From the NCBI GenBank assembly GCA_024760905.1, contig CM045735.1:25918249-25982248 (forward strand): 64,000 nucleotides of DNA. Reading direction: 5' to 3'. Of this stretch, positions 33,240 to 42,270 are shown in pieces (the stretch's first letter is position 1; every line of letters begins with the position of its first letter). The position numbers were made by a program, and so were the translations under genes. Source of the stretch: Plotosus lineatus. Lineage: Eukaryota; Chordata; Actinopteri; Siluriformes; Plotosidae. Under the pieces are notes generated by a model. The model did not search any database. It saw only the letters and a list, made by a program, of their open reading frames with translations, and was not told the DNA's origin.

Positions 33240-34590
33240 CCTCACTGTGAGGCATCCCCTCTTCTTCTTGCAACAGTCTGAAAACATCTGGGGACTGAGG
33301 AGACAAGTTTCTCAAGTTTAGAAATAGGAATGGGGACAGTGATGGTCTAGTGGATAGGGTGCAGGGTCGCTGATCCTCAGGTTGGGGGTTCGAATCCCCA
33401 CAAGGTTGTCACTGTCCCCCCCAGTGCAGCTAACTGCGTTATCAAAGGTGGGCCATGTCTCTCACTGTCTATGATGAGAGGCATGTAAAAAAAACATTGC
33501 TGACTTTTGTAAAGAATAGACTGCAAAGCAGTCAGCATGTTTCTGTCCCTTGCTAAAGGGTTGTGACAGGAAGGGTATCCAATGTAAAAACCTATGCCAA
33601 ATCAAATGTGCGAATCAGATGATCCACTGTGGTGACTCCTGAGAAAAGGGAAAAAGCCAAAAAGAGAGAAATAGGAATGCTGTCCCATTCTTGTCTAATA
33701 CAGGCCTCTAACTGTTCAACTGTCTTGGGCCTTCGTTGTTGCACTTTCCTCTTTATGAAGCACCAAATGTTCTCTATGGATGAAAGATCTGGACTGCAGG
33801 CTGGTCATTTCAATACCTGGATTATTTTCCGACGCAGCCATGATGTTGTAATTAATGCTGCACGTGGTCTGGCATTATCATGTTGAAAAATCCAAGGTAT
33901 TCTGTGAAAGAGTCTGGATGGGAGCATATGTCGTTCTAGAACCTGAATATACCTTTCTGCATTGATGGTGTAAGATGCCCATGCCACACACACTCATGCC
34001 ACTCCATACCATCACAGATGCAGGCTTCTGAAATGAGCGCTGATAACAACTTGGGTTGTCCTTGTCCTCTTTAGCCCGGATGACATGGTGTCCCCAGTTT
34101 TCCATAAAGAACATCGAATCGTGATCTGTCTGAGCACAGAACAGTTTTCCACTTTGCCAGACTCCATTTTAAATGACCCCTGGCCCAGAGAAAATGCCTG
34201 CGCTTCTGGGTCCTGTTTAGAAATGGCTTCTTCTTTGTACTGTAGAGTTCAGCTGGCAACGACGGATGGCATGGTAGATTGTGTTCACCGATAATGGATT
34301 CTGGAAGTATTGCTGAGCCCATTCTGTGATTTCCCTTACGACAGCATTACTGTTTGTGGTGCAGTGCCGATTAAGGGCCCAAAGATCACGAGTATCCAGT
34401 ATGGTTTTTCGGCCTTGACCCTTATGCACATAGATTGCTCCAGATTCTCTGAAACTTTGGATGATGTTATGTACTGTAGATGATGATAACTTCCAACTTT
34501 TTGCAATTTTTCACTGGGAAACACCATTCTGATATTCCTCCACTATCTTTCTGTGCAACATTGGGGGAATTGGTGATCGCCTACCCATCC
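33240..34590 (-). pseudogene. Tc1-like transposase, multiply broken and split by a SINE
   Basis: Minus-strand remnants in order: HKGQGRKTILDTRDLWALNR, NAVVREITEWAQQYFQNPLS, VNTIYHAIRRCQLN (DNA-binding HTH part), then RTQKRRHFLWARGHLKWSLA, KWKTVLCSDRSRFDVLYGKL (first Asp; the usual following Glu is changed), PASVMVWSGMSVCGMGILHH, WIFQHDNARPRAALITTSWL (second Asp). The region with the catalytic Glu (reading P-D-L-S-S-I-E-N-I-W near 33780) and the C-terminus are separated by the SINE at 33333-33666. Frames change at least four times, so this copy is dead. Confidence 0.88.
33333..33666 (+). mobile_element. tRNA-derived SINE with RTE-type tail, full length
   Basis: Flanked by the 13-bp duplication AGAAATAGGAATG (33320-33332 and 33667-33679). 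Head GGGACAGTGATGGTCTAGTG (A box TGGTCTAGTGG), B box GGTTCGAATCC. The body is shared with the SINE at 14900. The tail GATCCACTGTGGTGACTCCT, then GAAAAGGGAAAAAGCC, matches the RTE LINE 3' end. The Tc1 copy at 63483 shows the empty site. Confidence 0.94.
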
Positions 34591-35191
34591 TCACTTCTCA
34601 AAGACACTGAGAAGCTCTTTTTAGACTCAATCATGTTGCCAATGGACCTCATTAGTGGTGATTGGTCTTCCAGCTGTTCGCTATAAGTGCAATTGACTTC
34701 TCCAGCCTCTTATTGCTACCTTTCCCAAGTTTTTTTGAGATATGTAGACACTATGGAATGTAAAATCAACATTTTTTTCCCATAAAAATGATACATTTTC
34801 TCAGTTCAAACTTTTGACCAGTCATCTATGTTCCATTCAGAATAAAATATTGAAATTTGGCACGTCCACATCATTGTATTCAGTTTTCATTAACAATTTG
34901 TAGTGTCCGGACTTTATTGGAATTCAGTTTGTACTATCTTGTGGCCACCAAAACATGTGTTTATACAAGTACCAGAAACTTTCCCTGAAACACATAACTT
35001 GAACTGATTTTAGGCATTTTCAGGAGTAATGACAAATCAATCAGACATTACTTTAAAACTACTGAGAGTGAATAGTAAAGTGAAGAGTAGTGATTATTTC
35101 ATTACAGGGGAATCTGTCATGGGGTAGGGTCTAGACTATTATGCACCTTTCACACATGCACCTTGAGTTGAGCTTTGGCTGCATTTCATCC

Positions 35192-35358
35192 TTTCATTCA
35201 TTCATTTTCTGAGGGAGATTGGTGCCCATCACAGCTGACTCCAAGTGAGGGTGGGGTACACCCTGGATAGCTCACCAGGCCATTGCAGGGCCAGCACTCA
35301 CACAATCATTCATACTCCCACTCACACCTATGGCAATTTGGAAAAGCCAATTAACTTA
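35192..35358 (-). mobile_element. L2-type LINE 3'-end fragment, left piece
   Basis: Reads TCATTCATTTTCTGAGGGAG, CCCATCACAGCTGACTCCAA, CCCTGGATAGCTCACCAGGC and ends GGAAAAGCCAATTAACTTA. It continues beyond the Tc1 insertion at 36984-37115 (GCATGTTTTTGGACTGTGG, GGAAACCCATGCAAGCATGG), which is the familiar fish L2 3' UTR. Confidence 0.8.
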
Positions 35359-36981
35359 CAGTGGTATGAAAAAGTATCTGAACCTTTTGGAATTTCTCAC
35401 ATTTCTGCATAAAATAACCATCATATGTGATCTGATCTTTGTCAAAATCACACAAATGAAAAAAACAGTGTCTGCTTTAACTAAAACCACCCAAACATTA
35501 ATAGGTTTTCATATTTTAATGAGGATAGCATGCAAACAATGACAGAAGGGGGAGGAATAAGTAACTGAACCCTCTGCCTAAGGAGACTTAAAGAGCAATT
35601 GAAACCAATTTTTACCAAACAATTTAAGTCAGGTGTGTGCCCAATCACTGATAGGTGGCTTAAAGCTACCCTGCCCACTATAAAACACACACCTGGTAAG
35701 AATTGTCTTGATGAGAAGCATTATCTGATGTGCACCATGGCTCGCTCAAAAGAGCTGTCTGAAGACCTACGATCAAGAATTGTTGATTTGTATAAAGCTG
35801 GGAAAGGATACAAAACCATCTCTAAAAGTCTGGATGTTCATCAATCGGCAGTCAGAGAAGTTGTCTACAAATGGATAGAGTTTAGCACTGTTGCTTCTCT
35901 CCCAAGGAGTGGCCGTCCACCAAAGATGAGGCCAAGAGTTCAGTGCAGAATACTCAGAGAGGTAAAAAAAAAAAAAACCTAGAGTGTCTGCTAAAGACTT
36001 ACAGAAATCACTGGCACAGTCCAATACCTCCGTGCACACATCAACTATATGTAAAACAATGGCCAAGAATGGTGTTCATGGGAGGACTCCAAGGAGGAAG
36101 CCACTGCTGTCTAAAAAAAACATTGTTGCTTGTTCAATGTTCGCAAAAGGCACTTGGACACTCCACAGAAGTTTTGGCAAAATATTTTGTGGACTGATGA
36201 AATCAAAGTTGAATTGTTTGGGAGGAACACACAACGTCATGTGTGGAGGGAAAATGGAACAGCTCACCAACATCAACATCTCATGCCCACCGTGAAGCAT
36301 GGTGGAGGGTGCATCCTGGTGTGGAACTGTTTTGCTGCCTCGGGGCCTGGACAACTTGCAATCATTAATGGAAAAATGAATTCAAAAGTTTATCAGGATG
36401 TTTTGCAGGAAAACCTGAGGCCGACTGTCAGACAGTTGAAGCTAAAAAGAGGATGGATGCTGCAACAAGACAATGATCCAAAACACAGAAGTAAATCAAC
36501 TTCAGAATGGTTTCAGAAGAACAAAATAAACGTTCTGGAGTGGCTAAGTCAAAGTCCAGAGTTGAACCCCATTGAGATGCTGTGGCATGACCTCAAGACA
36601 GCGATTCATGCCAGACATCCCAGGAATCTTACTGAACTACAGCAGTTTTGGAAAGAAGTATGGGCCAAGATTGGTCCTGATCGATGTGCCAGACTGATCT
36701 GCAGGTACAGGAAGCATCTGGTTGAAGTTATTGCTGCCAAAGAGGGGGCCACAAAATATTAAATGTGATGGCTCAGTTACTTATTCCTCCCCCTTCTGTC
36801 ATTGTTTGCATGCTATCCTCTTTAAAATATGAAAATCTATAAATGTTTGGGTGGTTTGAGTGAAAGCAGACACTGTTTTTTCATCTGTGTGATTTTGACA
36901 AAGATCAGATCACATTTGATGGTGATTTTATGCAGAAATGTGAGAAATTCCAAAAGATTCAGATACTTTTTCATACCACTG
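35359..36981 (+). mobile_element. Tc1-like transposon with ~210-bp terminal inverted repeats
   Basis: 1623 bp. Both termini read CAGTGGTATGAAAAAGTATC, and the repeats match with few differences for about 210 bp to GGGGGAGGAATAAGTAACTG. TA lies at 35357-35358 and 36982-36983. It is inserted in an L2 tail. The transposase is in the plus orientation with one obvious frame break. Confidence 0.96.
35737..36762 (+). pseudogene. Tc1-like DD34E transposase, nearly intact
   Basis: Begins MARSKELSEDLRSRIVDLYK (start at 35737), followed by KGYKTISKSLDVHQSAVREV (helix-turn-helix) and SLPRSGRPPKMRPR (GRPR-like AT-hook). The frame is lost at a run of A residues at 35964-35976. The other frame continues SVSAKDLQKSLAQSNTSVHT, STICKTMAKNGVHGRTPRRK (second HTH), then after another A-run shift RKRHLDTPQKFWQNILWTDE (catalytic Asp). 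Next come KHGGGCILVWNCFAASGPGQ, MLQQDNDPKHRSKSTSEWFQ (catalytic Asp), SPELNPIEMLWHDLKTAI (catalytic Glu, 34 residues later). It ends EVIAAKEGATKY and a stop. Only A-run slippages appear to disable it, so this is one of the youngest DNA transposons here. Confidence 0.95.
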
Positions 36982-36983
36982 TA

Positions 36984-37115
36984 CTGTGCATGTTTTTGGA
37001 CTGTGGAAGGAAACTGGAGTACCTGGAGGAAACCCATGCAAGCATGGGGAGACCATGCCACATAGAAAACACTCAGGCTAGGAATCGAACCCAGGACCAT
37101 CTTAATGAGATGGAC
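36984..37115 (-). mobile_element. L2-type LINE 3'-end fragment, right piece
   Basis: Continuation of the fragment at 35192-35358 after the Tc1 insertion. Contains TTTTTGGACTGTGGAAGGAA and GAATCGAACCCAGGACC. Confidence 0.8.
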
Positions 37116-37141
37116 GTACTAAGTACCGGGACTGCAGCCTC

Positions 37142-39239
37142 ATGTGTTTCTCAGAGACATGGCTGAATGAGCTCACACCGGACTCTGTGGTTTCTCTTAA
37201 CGGATTTACACTCGCGCGTGCAGACCGGAGTGTAACGGAGAGCGGTAAGAAGAAAGGAGGGGGCGTGGCGGTCTGTGTGAATGAACGATGGTGCCACCCA
37301 GCCAATGTACACGTGAAGGAGCAGCTATGCACGCGGGACCTGGAGCTGCTCGCGGTGAGCGCGCGGCCATATTATCTACAGAGGGAGTTTTCACACGTGA
37401 TTGTGTTTTGCGTGTACATTCCGCCCTCGGCTGATGTGGCGGCCGCGTGTGAGCGTCTTCACAGCGCTGTCAATCAGACACAGACTCGTCACCCCCGCGC
37501 CATGATTCTGATCAGCGGGGACTTTAACCACGCCCCTCTCTCCGCCACTCTCCCGACGTTCACGCAATACGTGAAGTGCGCCACAAGAGACAATAAAACT
37601 CTGGACTTGCTGTATGCTAATGTGAAGGACGCTTACAGCTCCACCCCCTCCCCCCACTGGGACGATCAGACCACAACCTGGTCTACCTGCTCCCCCAATA
37701 CACACCCAGGGTGCGAAAGGAACCTGCACAGAAGAGGTCTGTGAAAGTGTGGACCGAGGAGACCAACGAGAGGCTTAAGGACTGTTTCCAGACCACAGAC
37801 TGGAGCATGCTCTGTGACTCCTTTGGTGATGACATCGACGGCCTCACATACTGTATCACCGATTACATGAACTTCTGTGTGGACAGCACCGTGCCAACAC
37901 GGAGGGTACGGTGCTTCTCCAACAACCACCCGTGGGTCACCCCTGAGCTTAAAGTCCTCATGAACCAGAAAAAGAGGGCTTTCATCTCGGGGGACAGAGA
38001 GGAGCAGAAGAAGGTCCAGCGTGAGCTCCAGTGGAGGATCAGGAGGGCCAAGAAGGACTATGGGAAGAAGATGGAGGAGAAGCTGGCTCAGAACAACGTG
38101 CGGGACGTCTGGAAAGGACTAAAGACCATGTCTGGATTTGGGCAGAGTGTCAGAGGGACAGCTGATGGTGACCAGCGCTGGGCGGATGAACTAAACTGTT
38201 ACTTCAACAGGTTTGATTCTCCCCCCTCCCCCTCTGTCCCCCTCCCCGTCCCGCTCCCCTCTTCACACATCTCCAGACCAGCAGACACCTCCCCCCTCCC
38301 CAGGCCAACTTCACTTGACTGTTAAAGCCCGACAGACACATCCCCCTCCCTCTGCAGCCCACCCCAGCCCCCCCTCTCCCTCACATCAGACCAGGTGAGG
38401 AGACAGCTGAGGCGACTAAATCAGAGGAAATCTGAAGGACCAGATGGCATCAGTCCCAGGCTGCTGAGGACCTGCGCAGACCAGCTCTGTGTGGTACTAT
38501 GCTACCTGTACAACCTGAGCCTCAGCCTGGAGAAGGTTCCCGTCCTGTGGAAGACCTCCTGTGTGGTTCCAGTTCCCAAAACAGCTCAAGCGAAGGAACC
38601 AGCCCACTACAGACCTGTCGCCCTGACCTCCCACCTCATGAAGACCATGGAAAAGCTCCTCCTTGAACACCTCCACTCTATGGTGAGCCCCACCCTAGAC
38701 CCGCTGCAGTTTGCTTACAGGCCCAACATCGGGGTAGAAGACGCCGTCATCTACCTTCTGCAGCGGGCACTCACCCACCTGGAGATCGCTGGCAGCGCTG
38801 TGAGGGTCATGTTCTTTGACTTCTCCAGCGCCTTCAACACCATCAGGCCAGCGCATCTGCGGGGGAAGCTGGAGGACGTGGGAGTGGACGGGCATGTTGC
38901 TGCCTGGATTATCGACTACCTTACTAACCGTCCACAGTATGTGCGGCTGTGCGGCTGTAAGTCAAAGGTGGTAGTCTGCAGCACGGGGGCACCGCAGGGC
39001 ACCGTCCTCTCACCCTTCCTTTTCAACATTTATAACTCGGACTTCATATATAGCACAGACAGCTGCCACCTCCAGAAGTTCTCGGATGACTCCGCCATCG
39101 TGGACCGTGTGTCAGAGGGGAACGAGCAGGAGTACCGGTCGGTCATCGTTGACTTCGTGGACTGGTGTGAGCGCAACCACCTGTGCTTGAACACTAGGAA
39201 GACGAAGGAGATGGTGGTCAACTTCAGAAGAAGCACTCG

Positions 39240-39300
<61 letters not shown>

Positions 39301-39887
39301 TAGTGAACGTCCAGGGACAGGACATTGAGACAGTGGACAGTTTCAAATACCTGGGCGTTCACCTTAACAATAAACTGGACTGGTCCCACAACACCAACGC
39401 CCTGTACAAGAAGGGCCAGAGTCGCCTCCACCTTCTGAGGAGACTTTGGTCCTTCGGAGTATGCAGACCTCTGCTCAGGACTTTTTATGACTCTGTGGTA
39501 GCCTCTGCAATCCTCTACGCTGCCATCTGCTGGGCCCCGGGCAGCACAGAGCGGGACAGAAAGAGACTGAACAAGCTGGTCAGGAGGGCCAGCTCTGTCC
39601 TAGGCTGCCCACTGGACTCTGTGGAGGAAGTGAGCGAGAGGAGGATGGTAGCAAAGCTCACATCCATCCTGGTCAACAGCTCTCACCCACTGCACCAGAC
39701 TGTAGAGAAGCTGAGTAGCTCCTTCAGTGGACGACTGAGACATCCTCAGTGCAGGAAGGAGCGCGACCGCAGGTCGTTCATTCCCACCGCTGTCAGACTG
39801 TACGCCACTTTGTCACTGTCTGTGAAAATACCGGTTATGTACAATAAAAACCCCGTGCACTTTAATCAACCACATCTACCCCACTGA
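37142..39887 (+). pseudogene. LINE ORF2: AP endonuclease, RT and C-terminus
   Basis: Endonuclease 37142-37700: CFSETWLNELTPDSVVSLNG (catalytic Glu), GKKKGGGVAVCVNERWC, FCVYIPPSADVAA, ILISGDFNHAPLSATLP (Asp/Asn). A frame change near 37700 follows, then VWTEETNERLKDCFQTTDWS and the linker to 38325. RT 38395-39303: KSEGPDGISPRLLRTCADQL, HYRPVALTSHLMKTMEKLLL, MFFDFSSAFNTIRPAHL (catalytic), GAPQGTVLSPFLFNIYNSDF, FSDDSAIVDRVSEG (the usual F-A-D-D is F-S-D-D), LNTRKTKEMVVNFRR. A (CA)n array at 39240-39296 then interrupts coding. The frame resumes DIETVDSFKYLGVHLNNKLD, RASSVLGCPLDSVEEVSERR and DRRSFIPTAVRLYATL to 39887. Three frame breaks; otherwise well preserved. Confidence 0.9.
39240..39296. repeat. 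(CA)n array inside a reverse transcriptase reading frame
   Basis: About 28 CA units directly after codons for NFRRSTR. The repeat translates as alternating Thr-His and then puts the downstream RT out of frame. Confidence 0.95.
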
Positions 39888-40332
39888 CTGTGAACCATAT
39901 CAACTCATCTACTCTGCACTCAGATACATATACACTTGAATATAGGCCAGTCTACAAAGCCGTTCCCTTCTTTTCTTTTATTGTTTATTAATTGATACTA
40001 TTTATGTATCTATTTATTTATTTACTTAATAATATATATGTATGTGTGTATGTTTGTATATGTATCTATTTTTGCACCCCCTACTGATGGTACCTCAAGA
40101 GCCTGTAACAGTGAATTTCTCCATTGTGAGATTAATAAAGCTGTATCTTATCTTATCTTATCTTATCTTATCTTATCTTATCTTATCTTATCATGCCTCC
40201 GTCTACATTTCATTGTGCATTTCACAGTGTGAAGTTCACAGAGGTGAGAAATGTTCTCCACGCAGGTACACCAACTGGACGTATAACAAAATAAACTTAC
40301 ATCTAGATCATGCCTGAAGCATTTAAGATACA

Positions 40333-42262
40333 TCATCTTCTTCTTTTCCTTTCGGCTGTTCCCTTCAGGGGTCGCCAAAGCAAATCATCCGCCTCCATCT
40401 CATCCTGTCCTCTTACTCCAATGACCTTCATGTCTTCCTTCACCACATCCACAAATCTCTTCTTTGGTCTTCCTCGAGGCCTTCTGCCTGGTAGTTCCAA
40501 CCTCAGCATCCTACTGCCAATATATTCACTATCCCTCATCTGTACATGTCCAAACCATCTCAATCTAGCCTCACTAACTTTGTCTCCAAAACATCTTACA
40601 TGGGCTGTCCCTTTGATGTACTCATTTCTGATCCTATCCATCCTCGTTACTCCCAGAGAGAACCTCAACATTTTCATCTCTGCTACCTCCAGAACTGCCT
40701 CCTGCCTTTTCCTCAGTGCCACTGTTTCTAAGCTATACAACATCGCTGGCCTCACCACTGTATTGTACACTTGTCCTTTCATTCTTGCTGATACTCTCCA
40801 ATCGCACATCACACCGGACACTTTTCTCCAACCATTCCAACCTGCCTGCACACGCTTCTTCACCTCTTTTCCACACTCTCCATTGCTCTGGATTGTTGAG
40901 CCTAAGAACTTAAAATCCTCCACCTTCATTATCTCTGCTCTCGGTAACCTCAACGTTCCTCCTGGGTCCTTCTCATTCACACACATGTATTCTGATTTTC
41001 TGAGGCGAACCTATATTCCTCTCCTTTCCAGGGCATACCTCCACCTCTCTAGATTTTCCTGCACTTGTTCTCTGCTCTCACTATAGATCACAATGTCATC
41101 TGCAAACAGGAGATCTCCATGGAGATTGTTGTCTAACCTCGTCTGTCAGCCTGTCTATCACCACAGCAAACAAGAAGGGGCTCAGAGCTCATCCTTGATG
41201 CAGTCCCACCTCCACCTTGAATTCATCGGTCACACCGACAACACACCTCACCACTGTCTTACATCTCTCATACATGTCCTGCACCACTCTAACATACTTC
41301 TCTGCCACTCCAGACTTCCTCATGCAATACCACACATACTCTTGGCACCCTGTCATATGCTTTTTCCAGATCCACAAAGGCACAATCTCCCTCTGACCTT
41401 CTCTGTACTTCTCTATTAACATCCTCAAAGCAAACATTGCATCTGTGGTGCTCTTTCTTGGCATGAAATCAAACTGTTGTTCACAAATGCTGACCTCTGC
41501 CCTTAGTCTAACTTCCACTATTCTTTCCCGTAACTTAATCATATGGCTCGTCAAGTTTATCCCCCTGTAGTTGCCGCAACTCTGCACGTCTCCCTTGTTC
41601 TTAAAAATGGGCACCAGCACACTTCTCCTCCATTCCGCCGGCATCTGCTCACTTTCTAGGACCTTGTTGAATGTTCTTGTCAGAAAATCTACTGCTACAT
41701 CTCCTAAACACTTCCATACCTCCACAGGTATATTATCAAGACCAACTGCTTTTCCATTCTTCATCCTATTCAGTGCCCTCCTCACTTCACCCTTACTAAT
41801 CTTTGCTACATCCTGCTCCTCAATGGTCGCCTCTTCCACTCTTTCTTCTCTATCATTTTCCTCATTCATAAGCTCTTCAAATGACTCTTTCCATCTTCCC
41901 AGTACACTTCTGTCATTAGTCAATACATTTCCCTCTCTGTCCTTTATCAATCTAACTTGCTGCATGTCCTTCCCATCTCTATCTCTCTGCTGTGCCAGCC
42001 TGTATAGATCATTTTCTCCCTCCTTACTGTCCAACCTATCATACAAGTCATCATATGCCCTCTGTTTGGCCTTAGCCACTGCTACTTTCGCCTTATGCTG
42101 TGTCTCCCTGTACTCCTGTTTGCTCTCTTCGGTCCTCTCAATGTCCCACTTCTTCTTAGCTAACCTCTTCCTTTGTACACACTCCTGCACTTCCTCATTC
42201 CACCACCAGGTCTCCTTATCTACTCTCCTTCCAAAGGACACCCCAAGTACTCTCCTACTTGT
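40333..42262 (-). pseudogene. RTE-clade LINE, RT half (split by hAT)
   Basis: Minus-strand RTE whose 5' half lies at 44979-45965, on the other side of a hAT insertion. From 42262 it reads RRVLGVSFGRRVDKETWWWN and AKQRAYDDLYDRLDSKEGEN, then RT: GKAVGLDNIPVEVWKCLGDV, NYRGINLTSHMIKLRERIVE, QFDFMPRKSTTDAMFALRML, GLHQG. It continues in other frames with ILICSES-like remnants of the FADD region; that motif looks damaged near 41090. The C-terminal block is open from 40986: VEDFKFLGSTIQSNGECGKE, RRPRGRPKKRFVDVVKEDMK. The sequence ends in TTCTTCTT at the 3' tail near 40336. The 362-codon frame at 42277-41189 is the longest RTE frame in the window. Confidence 0.93.
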
Positions 42263-42270
42263 GTCCCTGA

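Larger units (their letters stand above)
33014..34931 (-). mobile_element. Tc1-like DNA transposon carrying a SINE insertion
   Basis: The left end CAAACTGGATTCCAAAAATG and the right end, in reverse complement CAAACTGAATTCCAATAAAG, form inverted repeats of about 130 bp. TA lies at 33012-33013 and 34932-34933. It spans 1918 bp, about 1.57 kb without the SINE and its duplicated site. The same family starts at 63483 near the window end. Confidence 0.92.
37126..40195 (+). mobile_element. CR1/L2-group (Rex1-like) LINE, 5' truncated, nearly intact ORF
   Basis: Spans the AP endonuclease, RT and 3' UTR on the plus strand. It ends GAGATTAATAAAGCTGTATC followed by (TTATC)n at 40147-40193. GC-rich relative to its surroundings, with few disabling changes. 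The 5' end begins inside the endonuclease. Confidence 0.88.

Noticed and set aside
33340..33412. Functional tRNA gene on the plus strand
   Set aside because: Same reasoning: it is the head of a SINE bounded by a 13-bp duplication.
36829..37065. Small plus-strand frame after the Tc1 transposase
   Set aside because: It runs through the terminal inverted repeat and an L2 tail and has no independent protein character.
37391..37729. Minus-strand frames opposite the LINE endonuclease
   Set aside because: Shadows of a clear endonuclease frame in GC-rich sequence.
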